Origin: an uncultured Clostridia bacterium
Lineage (GTDB): Bacteria > Bacillota_A > Clostridia > Oscillospirales > Oscillospiraceae
Assembly: GCA_946059285.1 (NCBI GenBank)
Contig: CAMGMW010000096.1
Coordinates: 1-5,542, forward strand
Length of the DNA: 5,542 bases
Reading direction: 5' to 3'
The translations under genes were made by a program, and so were the position numbers. Below the pieces are notes generated by a model that saw nothing but the letters and a program-made list of their open reading frames with translations, was not told the DNA's origin and did not search any database. Positions 1-5,542 of this stretch are shown in pieces. How positions within the stretch are numbered: position 1 is the first letter of the stretch; each line of letters begins with the position of its first letter.

Positions 1-346
1 CAGCCGGACCATCACTGCCCGCCATCCCGCCAATGTTTTTCAGCTGCATATTATCCATCACGGACAGCCCGACGCATGCAACCGCCGCCACGCTCGTCCC
101 GATCAGGATAAAGGGAGTGCGTTTTCCCATCTTGCCGTTGTGACGGTCGGAAATCGCGCCGAACAGCGGCAGCATAAACAACGCCAGAATATTATCCATC
201 GCCATAATAACACCGGATGCCGTCTGAGAAAGACCGAATTTATTGGTCAGGATCAGCGGGATGGTGTTATCATACGCCTGCCAGAAGGCACAAATGAGGA
301 AAAAAGCAAAGCCTACAAAAATTGTGCGTTTGTAATTGAGCTTCAT
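1..346 (-). CDS. MFS transporter, N-terminal part (cut by window edge)
   Basis: The first 115 codons of a Major Facilitator Superfamily permease; the rest lies beyond the left edge. Visible parts are a short basic start (MKLNYKRT), a first membrane segment at about residues 9-27, a second at about 43-63, and a third at about 78-97. The loop between the second and third holds the MFS motif A region (GAISDRHNGKMGKRTPF, 63-79), with the conserved G, D and R/K positions. An acidic residue, D51, lies inside the second segment. The motif resembles the sugar-transporting SLC45/GPH-like branch, so a sugar or glycoside substrate is possible but not shown. The ATG overlaps the TGA of the upstream phosphatase gene (ATGA). 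An AGGAG (361-357) lies 10 nt before it, so translation is probably coupled. Family call firm; substrate unknown. Confidence 0.88.
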   Translation of the reverse strand, partial: MKLNYKRTIFVGFAFFLICAFWQAYDNTIPLILTNKFGLSQTASGVIMAMDNILALFMLPLFGAISDRHNGKMGKRTPFILIGTSVAAVACVGLSVMDNMQLKNIGGMAGSDGPA

Positions 347-1158
347 TTGGTTACCACTCCTGTCAAATCATTGAGTAATGCGCGGATATTTTCGTAGATA
401 TACGTCGGTTTTTCGGGATACTTGGGAATATCCTGCAGAGTACTTTCTCCGGAGAGGACAAGGGCGGCATCAATGCCCGCACGGACGCCGCAGGCGATAT
501 CCGTATAGATACGGTCTCCAATCATAAGCGTCTGTGCGGGTGAACAGCCATATTTTTCCATGGCAAGCAGCGCCATTTCTGGCTGCGGCTTGCCGATGAA
601 AACCGGGCGTCTGCCCGTCGCGCGAAACAGCATCTCGCATACACTGCCGCAGTCCGGTACATAGCCGTACCATGTCGGGCAGACCCAATCCGGATTGGCG
701 GCGATAAAGTCCACGCCCTGATTCAGCAGAATGCAGGCGTCCTCCAGCTTTTGAAATGTCAGCTCCGTATCAAAGCCGCAAACCAGTGCATCGATGTTCT
801 CGTCTCGCTTGTCCGTCACGGAAAAGCCGGCGTCGGAAAGCTGTCTGCGGAAAGAGGACGTTCCGAAAGCATAGATACGCTTTCCCACATAGCCGTGCTG
901 CCGCAGATAGACAGTCAGCGCATCCACGGACGTCAGAAAATCATCAGATGTCGTTTTGATGCCGAGTCGAGCCATTTTTTCAATATAGGCCGTCACACTT
1001 CTGGAGGAATTATTTGTCAGAAAAAGATACTTCCCGCCGATTGTTCGGACATACTCCAAAAAATCAGCCGTTCCGTCAAACAACTGCTCATCCAGATAGA
1101 TCGTACCGTCCATGTCCAGCAAAAACAGCCGTTTGCCACTCAGCGGAGGATTTCTCAA
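343..1158 (-). CDS. HAD superfamily subfamily IIA phosphatase (NagD/AraL-like)
   Basis: A 271-residue cytoplasmic HAD hydrolase, the usual length for subfamily IIA. Motif I is DMDGT (D15 nucleophile, D17 acid/base). Motif II is TNNSS (48-52), motif III lysine is K190 in GKPQPE, and motif IV is GDRIYTD (D215, D220). The C2-type cap lies between motifs II and III and carries the NPDWVCPT and PDCGS segments typical of NagD-like enzymes. Relatives dephosphorylate sugar phosphates, nucleotides or 4-nitrophenyl phosphate; the true substrate cannot be read here. The frame stays open to 1227, but those 23 codons hold a TATAAT box and lack family similarity. The chosen TTG has AAGGGGGGAG (1172-1163) just upstream. 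The stop overlaps the transporter ATG, suggesting the two work on the same compound (inference). Confidence 0.93.
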   Translation of the reverse strand: MRNPPLSGKRLFLLDMDGTIYLDEQLFDGTADFLEYVRTIGGKYLFLTNNSSRSVTAYIEKMARLGIKTTSDDFLTSVDALTVYLRQHGYVGKRIYAFGTSSFRRQLSDAGFSVTDKRDENIDALVCGFDTELTFQKLEDACILLNQGVDFIAANPDWVCPTWYGYVPDCGSVCEMLFRATGRRPVFIGKPQPEMALLAMEKYGCSPAQTLMIGDRIYTDIACGVRAGIDAALVLSGESTLQDIPKYPEKPTYIYENIRALLNDLTGVVTK

Positions 1159-1162
1159 TCCG

Positions 1163-1172
1163 CTCCCCCCTT
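1163..1172 (-). promoter_or_regulatory. Ribosome binding site deciding the TTG start of the HAD gene
   Basis: AAGGGGGGAG lies 4 nt before the TTG at 1158, with its G run about 6 nt away. An ATG further upstream (around 1178) is out of frame, and no in-frame ATG between it and motif I has a comparable site. This supports the TTG start over the longer open frame beginning at 1227. Confidence 0.65.
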
Positions 1173-1186
1173 GTTCATATGGTACT

Positions 1187-1192
1187 ATTATA
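1187..1192 (-). promoter_or_regulatory. Candidate -10 box for the HAD/MFS unit
   Basis: A perfect TATAAT lies 28 nt upstream of the TTG start and would give a short leader of about 22 nt. The hexamer 17 nt further upstream (ATGCAT) is a poor -35. The better TTGACG at 1208-1203 is only 10 nt away, too close for a standard sigma-A pair. The promoter may be weak or need an activator, or the box may be chance. It lies in a 127-bp gap after the rqcH stop where I see no convincing terminator, so read-through from upstream is also possible. Confidence 0.45.
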
Positions 1193-1285
1193 CACAAAGC
1201 CTCGTCAAAATGCATCCATTTTTTCACAATCGTGTCAACGATCTTTGCTGATTTTTAGATGCTCTTGGGCAATATTCCATTCGCC

Positions 1286-3034
1286 TCAGACCCTGAGTTT
1301 CTCCGGCAGAGACTTTTCCGGCGTGACGATCACTGTCCGGTACTGATCGTACACAACCATTCCCGGCTTTGCGCCGTTGGGCTTACGCAGATAACGCACC
1401 GGTGTCACATCCACCGGAACATTCTGCCCCTCCTTTGCCTGTGAGTAATATGCCGCAAGCATCGCCGCCTCCGTGACCGTCTCGTCCGGCGGAACGGTTC
1501 CGGCACACTCGATGATGACATGGGTGCCGTGAAAGCTCTGTACATGCAGCCATAGGTCATCCTTCCGGGCTGTTTTCAGCGAAAGCTGATCGTTCTGCCG
1601 GTTGTTCCGTCCCACAAGAATGCGGTAACCGTCTCCGGAGCGGAATTCCATCGGCTTCGACGGCTGCTGCTTCGGCTGCCTTCTGCGGTCTGACGGTCGG
1701 ACATATCCACCCAATTCCAGCTCCGTGCGGATCTCGGCAATATCCCGTTCATTTTCCGCACGCGCAAGCTCTTCCAGTACCCCGGCAAGGTACGCCGCCT
1801 CCGTTTCGCCCTGTTGGATCTGCTGCGCAAGGACTTTCTCGGCATGCTTCGCTTTTGTGTAATCCTTGTAAAATTTTGCCGCATTTTGCTGCGGAGAAAG
1901 CTCCGGTCTCAACGGGATTTCAATCTCCCGCATTTCCGGGTCATAAAAGTCCGTAGCCCTGAGCAATGTTTGCCCCCGACCGATGGCATGCAGGTTTGCC
2001 GTAACAATATCCCCCAGCCGCCGCAGATGCTCACGGTCGAGCGTTGCCGCGTGCTCCTGCCGCTGCAGTTCCAGTTTTCGCAGGGTACGTTCGTACAGCG
2101 TGTTAAGCATCTTTCGAAGCGTCTGCGATTTCTGGCGTATCCGTTCGCTGCGGTCTGTCTCGGTGTAAAAACGATCCAGCAGCGCAGAGAAATCCGATTC
2201 CTCCCGGAGCTGCATCATCGCTCCGTACTGCGCAATTGCGCGGTAGCAAAAATCAGCAGGCGCACCGTCCCGCATAAGGAGGATCGGGCGCATCTGTTCC
2301 GGCTGCAGCGCCGCAAATTCCGCCGTCAGTCTCTGCGCCAAAAGCACAGTGCTGACCGAACGCACATCGGCATCCGTCTCCCCCGCCGTGCGGAACGCAA
2401 GCTCCCGCGCCACCAGCGGCGACAGACCGGCAAAGGTGTCGATCAACCATTTATCCAGCCGTTTTGCCGTCTGCGCCTCACACAGCAAGCCTTCCAGCGT
2501 CTGCTCATCCGTCTCCTGTGGGATGCGCTTATTCTGCCGCGGCGGTTCACGATAAAACAGTCCCGGCAACACCTGCCGCTGCTCAGACATTTCAAAATCC
2601 ACCCGGCGGAGGCAGTCGATGATTCTTCCCTCCGTATCGGTCAGAATTAAATTGGAATTCCGTCCCATCAGCTCCAGGATCAGATTCTTGCGGCACGGCA
2701 CCCCCAGCTCATCCATGCAGTCAATCGCAAGCTCCACACTGCGCTCAGCTTTCGGCTGTTTGAGCGATGCAATGCGCCCACCGGAAAGGTGCTTCCGGAG
2801 AAGCATACAGAACATCGGTGCCTGTGCCGGATTTTCAAAAGCCGCCTGCGTCAAATGAATGCGCGGACGGTTGACATTGGCAGAAAGCAGCAATTTTCCT
2901 CCGCCCTCGCGACCGCGCAGATGCAGCAAAAGTGTATCGCGCATCGGCTGCTGAATTTTATCAATTCTCGCGCCGATCAGCTTCGGCTCCAATTCCCGCA
3001 GCACACCCGTCAAAAAAAAAGCGTCAAATGGCAT
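1286..3034 (-). CDS. rqcH: RqcH / FbpA-type NFACT ribosome quality control protein
   Basis: A 582-residue NFACT protein, full length for the family and aligning along its length with B. subtilis RqcH (YloA). RqcH binds obstructed 50S subunits carrying peptidyl-tRNA and recruits alanyl-tRNA to add a C-terminal polyalanine degron; older annotations say fibronectin-binding protein. NFACT-N covers about 1-180, with MLLRKHLSGGRI (77-88), the DR-motif position read here as E97-R98, and ELMGRNSN (121-128). A helical coiled-coil region spans about 290-440. NFACT-R covers about 463-575, with LVGRNNRQND (473-482), DDLWLH (492-497) and KPNGAKPG (551-558). The frame is open to 3181, but the ATG at 3034 starts the family sequence (MPFDAFF) and has GGAGG 6 nt before it, inside mrnC. 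It overlaps mrnC by 11 bp, so coupling is likely. The Glu in place of Asp97 is the only visible oddity. Confidence 0.95.
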   Translation of the reverse strand: MPFDAFFLTGVLRELEPKLIGARIDKIQQPMRDTLLLHLRGREGGGKLLLSANVNRPRIHLTQAAFENPAQAPMFCMLLRKHLSGGRIASLKQPKAERSVELAIDCMDELGVPCRKNLILELMGRNSNLILTDTEGRIIDCLRRVDFEMSEQRQVLPGLFYREPPRQNKRIPQETDEQTLEGLLCEAQTAKRLDKWLIDTFAGLSPLVARELAFRTAGETDADVRSVSTVLLAQRLTAEFAALQPEQMRPILLMRDGAPADFCYRAIAQYGAMMQLREESDFSALLDRFYTETDRSERIRQKSQTLRKMLNTLYERTLRKLELQRQEHAATLDREHLRRLGDIVTANLHAIGRGQTLLRATDFYDPEMREIEIPLRPELSPQQNAAKFYKDYTKAKHAEKVLAQQIQQGETEAAYLAGVLEELARAENERDIAEIRTELELGGYVRPSDRRRQPKQQPSKPMEFRSGDGYRILVGRNNRQNDQLSLKTARKDDLWLHVQSFHGTHVIIECAGTVPPDETVTEAAMLAAYYSQAKEGQNVPVDVTPVRYLRKPNGAKPGMVVYDQYRTVIVTPEKSLPEKLRV

Positions 3035-3437
3035 GGCTTCCCTCCATGGTTTGCACAAACAGCTCGTTGAGGCGTTCTGTTTGACCCAAAAGATACAGTG
3101 CGCCGAAGAGCGCCTCCACCCCGGTCGCCTTTGCATACTGCACAGGGGAGGCGCTTTTCGGTGTGCTGTGCGGATGCGCATTGCGTCCGCGGCGGTAATA
3201 CGCCGTCTCCTGCTCCGTCAGCAGCGGCAGCAAGCGATCTGCGCGTGCTGCCTGCGCTTCCGCACAGACCAGCGCGACCGTCCTGTGATGAAGATTACCG
3301 TTGGTTGTGCCCCCGGATATGCAAAGGCTGCTCCGCACCAGAAGCTCAAATACGGCGTCCCCGATATGCGCCAGCGCCAGTGCGGACATGGCATTGATCT
3401 CCCGCTCAGTCATCGCGGGACGAAAATAGTTTTCCAA
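3024..3437 (-). CDS. mrnC: Mini-ribonuclease III
   Basis: A 137-residue protein made only of an RNase III catalytic domain, without the double-stranded RNA binding domain, as expected for Mini-III (about 130-145 residues). In B. subtilis the enzyme, a dimer, trims 23S rRNA precursor ends on the 50S subunit. Key segments are LAHIGDAVFE (22-31, with catalytic-type D27), NLHHRTVALVCAEAQA (48-63), YYRRGRNA (80-87) and ATGVEALFGALYLLG (104-118, with E108 at the second acidic site). The frame is open from a TTG at 3467, inside the lysozyme gene. The TTG at 3437 is preferred because GGGGAGG lies 7 nt before it; an ATG eight codons later lacks such a site. It follows the lysozyme gene after 19 bp and overlaps rqcH by 11 bp. 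Confidence 0.92.
   Translation of the reverse strand: MENYFRPAMTEREINAMSALALAHIGDAVFELLVRSSLCISGGTTNGNLHHRTVALVCAEAQAARADRLLPLLTEQETAYYRRGRNAHPHSTPKSASPVQYAKATGVEALFGALYLLGQTERLNELFVQTMEGSHAI
3041..3045 (-). promoter_or_regulatory. Ribosome binding site of rqcH, inside mrnC
   Basis: GGAGG (within GGAGGGAA) lies 6 nt before the rqcH ATG and inside the last codons of mrnC. It decides the start at 3034 rather than the longer open frame. It also means ribosomes finishing mrnC pass over the rqcH start. Confidence 0.75.
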
Positions 3438-3444
3438 ACGATTC

Positions 3445-3451
3445 CCTCCCC
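3445..3451 (-). promoter_or_regulatory. Ribosome binding site deciding the TTG start of mrnC
   Basis: GGGGAGG ends 7 nt before the TTG at 3437 and lies in the 19-bp gap after the lysozyme stop. This supports the TTG over the upstream in-frame TTG at 3467 and over the later in-frame ATG. Confidence 0.65.
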
Positions 3452-3456
3452 GTATA

Positions 3457-4269
3457 TCAATCCTCAAGCATCAGCAGATCCAAATCGACTTTACCTTTGA
3501 TTCCGTCCACACTGCCGCTGTCGGAATACTGCAGGCAGTGAAAATGATAGGCAAAGCCGGGGGTATCATTATACTCCGCCAGCCAAAGCGCATAGTCCTG
3601 CAGCTTTTCCAGTTCGAGGTGCATGTAGCCATAAGTCTGATTAAAATACACGCCCGCGTCAAATCCGCTGCGTTCGATTTCCTCACAGAAAGCCACCGCG
3701 CACTGGGTGATCGGGATGTCTTCAACGCCAGTAATACGATCCGATTTATCCACGGTTTCCCAGTCAAAATACACCGGCAGGTCCAAGGTGCATCCCGCCA
3801 GCAGTGAGCAGACAAATTGCGCCTCTTCCATTGCCTCCGCCTCGCTTCGTGCTTGTGAAAAGAAATAGACGCCGATCTTTAAGCCTGCCCTGCGCGCTCC
3901 TTCATAATTCTCTCGGAAATAGTCGTCCTCACTGAGCGTTCCCTCGGCATACCCGCGGAATCCGGCACGCAGGATTGCAAATTCCACTCCTGCGTCTCTG
4001 ACGCGCTCCCAATCAATCTGCCCCTGATGGGCAGACACATCGATCCCAATCATATAAGGCGCATCCTGATAGTGCAGGAAGCCGTCCTCACGGTAAAAAG
4101 CCTCCGTTCGGTAACGATTCGGTGCAATCTGTGTTTCATTCCAGCCGAACAGCTTCCCGTAAATCAGGGCAATGACCGACACAACCACACCGATCAGCAG
4201 GAGCGCCAACAGCACTTCCCGCATTGCCGCCATCCAGCGGTTTTTCTTTTTCTTTCTTCGGTTTGCCAT
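3457..4269 (-). CDS. Membrane-anchored GH25 lysozyme (N-acetylmuramidase-like)
   Basis: A 270-residue protein with a very basic cytoplasmic start (RRKKKKNR, 4-11), one hydrophobic segment at about 18-38, a short linker, and a glycoside hydrolase family 25 domain at about 73-268. The segment lacks an evident cleavage site, so it is probably a signal anchor holding the enzyme on the outer membrane face. GH25 signatures present are GIDVSAHQG (75-83, with D77), the YFDWE active-site strand (D169, E171), and a closing CLQYSDSG...VDLDLL stretch. The family cuts the MurNAc-GlcNAc bond of peptidoglycan. No wall-binding repeats are seen. The ATG has AAGGAGG 6 nt upstream; the 12-codon extension to 4305 crosses the promoter -10 box and is rejected. 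It is first in the operon with mrnC and rqcH. A housekeeping wall-turnover role is more likely than a phage one, since no phage genes are nearby. Confidence 0.93.
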   Translation of the reverse strand: MANRRKKKKNRWMAAMREVLLALLLIGVVVSVIALIYGKLFGWNETQIAPNRYRTEAFYREDGFLHYQDAPYMIGIDVSAHQGQIDWERVRDAGVEFAILRAGFRGYAEGTLSEDDYFRENYEGARRAGLKIGVYFFSQARSEAEAMEEAQFVCSLLAGCTLDLPVYFDWETVDKSDRITGVEDIPITQCAVAFCEEIERSGFDAGVYFNQTYGYMHLELEKLQDYALWLAEYNDTPGFAYHFHCLQYSDSGSVDGIKGKVDLDLLMLED

Positions 4270-4275
4270 TGTGCG

Positions 4276-4282
4276 CCTCCTT
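4276..4282 (-). promoter_or_regulatory. Ribosome binding site of the GH25 gene
   Basis: AAGGAGG lies 6 nt before the ATG at 4269, a near-perfect match to the anti-Shine-Dalgarno. It fixes the start against the longer open frame. Confidence 0.75.
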
Positions 4283-4293
4283 TCTCTTGATCC

Positions 4294-4322
4294 AGTATAC
4301 CACATTCGTCAATCCCTGCCAA
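4294..4322 (-). promoter_or_regulatory. Sigma-A-type promoter of the GH25-mrnC-rqcH operon
   Basis: The -35 is TTGGCA (4322-4317) and the -10 is TATACT (4299-4294), each one base from consensus, with exactly 17 nt between them. TGG precedes the -10, giving an extended -10 (TGn). Transcription would start near 4287, leaving a leader of about 18 nt with the ribosome binding site. It is the strongest-looking promoter in the window. Confidence 0.75.
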
Positions 4323-4323
4323 C

Positions 4324-4343
4324 TTTTCTGGTTTTTCAGAAAA
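4324..4343. promoter_or_regulatory. Inverted repeat between divergent promoters, possible operator
   Basis: TTTTCTG (4324-4330) and CAGAAAA (4337-4343) form a perfect 7-bp inverted repeat around a 6-nt centre. It fills the gap between the -35 of the leftward promoter (ends 4322) and the -35 of the rightward one (starts 4350). A dimeric regulator bound here could affect both units. Being A/T-rich, it could also act as an UP element or arise by chance. It does not resemble a terminator serving either flanking gene, since both genes point away from it. Confidence 0.4.
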
Positions 4344-4349
4344 AATGGC

Positions 4350-4378
4350 TTGTGCTGAAGGGGGATTTATTGTAGAAT
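4350..4378 (+). promoter_or_regulatory. Promoter of the CapA-type lipoprotein gene
   Basis: The -10 is TAGAAT (4373-4378), one base from consensus. Exactly 17 nt upstream is TTGTGC (4350-4355), which keeps only the TTG of the -35 consensus. The predicted start is near 4385, about 28 nt before the TTG start codon. It looks weaker than the opposing promoter. Confidence 0.55.
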
Positions 4379-4398
4379 AGGCGTACACAGCCAATCTT

Positions 4399-4403
4399 GG
4401 AGG
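4399..4403 (+). promoter_or_regulatory. Ribosome binding site deciding the TTG start of the CapA gene
   Basis: GGAGG lies 9 nt before the TTG at 4413. No in-frame ATG occurs before the mature part of the protein, and starting at this TTG gives a complete lipoprotein signal peptide. Confidence 0.65.
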
Positions 4404-4412
4404 TCCTGTATT

Positions 4413-5542
4413 TTGAGTGTTTTTCTTCGCAAAAGTTGTTTTATTCTGGCATTGGTCAGTATTTCGCTGCTTTTCGGCTGCACGGAAAAGCCCGTCACGT
4501 CCACCGTTTCAAAGCCTACGGAGGGCATGGGTGTTGTAACAATCGCCGCGGTCGGGGACATTTTTCTGACAGACGCCATGCTCGCCGACGCACGCATGGC
4601 AGACGGCACCTATGATTTTACTGCAAAGCTTGCAGACACCGTGAATTCACTCAGCGCCGCTGATGTAGCCATCGGTAATTTTGAGGGAAATTTCGCCGGC
4701 GAGCCATTTAGCGGCGGCAGCATGCCCGACAGCTTTGCCTCCGCACTGGGCGATATCGGCTTTGACCTGCTGCAAACCGCCAATTCCTTCAGTATTCACA
4801 ACGGCATTGCCGGTCTGCAGCGAACCAAAGCCGTCATTGAAAACGAACACATGACCGCGCTCGGCACATACACCGACTACGCAGATCGGGAGGAGCATCG
4901 GGTTGTAATCCGGGAAATCAACGGCATTCGAATCGCTTTCATTGCCTTCACCAAAGGTCTGAACGGTATGAGCCTCCCCTCCGGCTCTGAATACAGTGTG
5001 GATCTGCTGTATCGGGACTATAATGAAAACTATTCCGACGTAGACACCGAGGACATTGTCTCTCTGCTCTCCGCTGTGCAGCTTCGCGAGCCGGACGTAA
5101 TCATCGCCATGCTGCATTGGGGCAGTGAGAATATAACGGAAATCAGCGAAACGCAGGAAGAAATCACTGCCCTGATGCTGGCAAACGGTGTGGATGTGAT
5201 CATCGGCTCCCACTCTCACAGGGTCAGCACCATCGAGCAGCGGAAGTTTACTATGCAGGACGGCAGAGAAAAAACAGCCGTGATCGCATACAGCCTCGGA
5301 GATTTTTGCGCCGCCACGGAGGGTGATGTCAACGCCTCCCTGATTCTGAATCTGGAATTCACCCGCAACCATGCCACCGGAGCAACCACGCTTACCGATG
5401 TCAGCTACACACCCCTTGCCACCGTGGATTTCGGCGCGGGCAGAACCGACCGCTACGCTGTGCTGAACGTGGACAACGCCATCTCCCTTTATGAACAAAA
5501 CTATTTCGGGCGCGTCAGTGATGAGATATATGAGGAACTTCT
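4413..5542 (+). CDS. CapA-family (PGA_cap) lipoprotein with altered motif, C-terminus cut by window edge
   Basis: 376 codons are seen and the gene runs off the right edge. Residues 1-23 are a lipoprotein signal: R6/K7, a hydrophobic core and lipobox LLFG-C with C23 as the lipidated cysteine, so the protein is anchored outside the cell. A CapA/PGA_cap domain with a metallophosphatase-like fold spans about 41-300. Seen are AVGDIFL (46-52, D49), GNFEG (88-92), LHWGSE (234-239, H235), IIGSHSH (263-269) and YSLGDF (293-298). The usual NNHxxD segment reads NSFSIH here (124-129), lacking the usual second Asn, His and Asp. CapA in Bacillus anthracis takes part in poly-gamma-glutamate capsule export/anchoring, but most Clostridia homologues are of unknown role and no capBC genes are in view. 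The TTG start follows GGAGG by 9 nt. Surface location and family are well supported; activity is uncertain. Confidence 0.85.
   Translation, partial: MSVFLRKSCFILALVSISLLFGCTEKPVTSTVSKPTEGMGVVTIAAVGDIFLTDAMLADARMADGTYDFTAKLADTVNSLSAADVAIGNFEGNFAGEPFSGGSMPDSFASALGDIGFDLLQTANSFSIHNGIAGLQRTKAVIENEHMTALGTYTDYADREEHRVVIREINGIRIAFIAFTKGLNGMSLPSGSEYSVDLLYRDYNENYSDVDTEDIVSLLSAVQLREPDVIIAMLHWGSENITEISETQEEITALMLANGVDVIIGSHSHRVSTIEQRKFTMQDGREKTAVIAYSLGDFCAATEGDVNASLILNLEFTRNHATGATTLTDVSYTPLATVDFGAGRTDRYAVLNVDNAISLYEQNYFGRVSDEIYEEL

Noticed and set aside
1229..1242. Small hairpin ATCGT-4 nt-ACGAT as a terminator for rqcH
   Set aside because: The stem has only 5 bp, is not GC-rich, and is followed on the minus strand by an A run rather than a U run.
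751..1251. A 166-codon plus-strand frame opposite the HAD gene
   Set aside because: The HAD motifs on the minus strand explain this region; the plus-strand product has no recognisable features.
1814..2650. A 278-codon open frame on the plus strand opposite rqcH
   Set aside because: It is antisense to the well-conserved rqcH, is rich in Arg, Gln and Leu as typical for shadow frames, and matches no family I know.
3035..3181. N-terminal extension of rqcH by 49 codons
   Set aside because: It runs through mrnC in another frame, shows no family similarity, and the ATG at 3034 has a strong ribosome binding site and begins the conserved NFACT sequence.
3457..4269. GH25 gene as a prophage endolysin
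   Set aside because: It has a signal anchor rather than a free enzyme layout, no holin or phage gene is nearby, and it sits in an operon of housekeeping genes.
4647..5498. A 283-codon open frame on the minus strand opposite the CapA gene
   Set aside because: It lies wholly antisense to a gene with clear family motifs, its protein shows no recognisable domain, and no ribosome binding site or neighbour supports it. It follows from the codon bias of the real gene.
4413..5542. Calling the CapA-type gene a true poly-gamma-glutamate capsule gene (capA/pgsA)
   Set aside because: No capB or capC homologue is in view, the key NNHxxD motif is altered, and CapA-fold lipoproteins are common in Clostridia without capsule genes.

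Overview
The window fits a low-to-moderate GC Firmicute of the class Clostridia, probably near the Oscillospiraceae/Ruminococcaceae. The basis is an RqcH/FbpA (NFACT) protein next to a Mini-ribonuclease III, strong GGAGG ribosome binding sites, frequent TTG starts, a membrane-anchored GH25 lysozyme and a CapA-type lipoprotein. The placement is by family resemblance only; no search was run.

The layout is two divergent transcription units. Leftward from about 4287 runs a GH25 lysozyme (4269-3457), Mini-RNase III mrnC (3437-3024) and rqcH/fbpA (3034-1286). The last two overlap by 11 bp. After a 127-bp gap with a TATAAT box come a HAD-IIA phosphatase (1158-343) and the first 115 codons of an MFS transporter (346 to the left edge), joined by an ATGA stop/start overlap. 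Rightward from about 4385 runs a CapA-family lipoprotein (4413 to the right edge, 376 codons seen).

The 143-bp intergenic region 4270-4412 holds two back-to-back sigma-A-like promoters. A 7-bp inverted repeat sits exactly between the two -35 boxes. Both first genes encode surface-exposed proteins: a lysozyme-like glycan hydrolase and a CapA-fold lipoprotein. The rest of the left operon deals with the large ribosomal subunit: Mini-III matures 23S rRNA in Bacillus subtilis, and RqcH works on stalled 50S subunits. The HAD/MFS pair looks like a small separate module for uptake and dephosphorylation of an unknown metabolite, probably a sugar or sugar phosphate.

I see no RNA genes, CRISPR, insertion sequences or phage signs, and no clearly new multi-gene system. 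The most useful oddities are an altered metal/catalytic motif in the CapA protein, a Glu-Arg form of the Asp-Arg motif in RqcH, and the inverted repeat between the divergent promoters.
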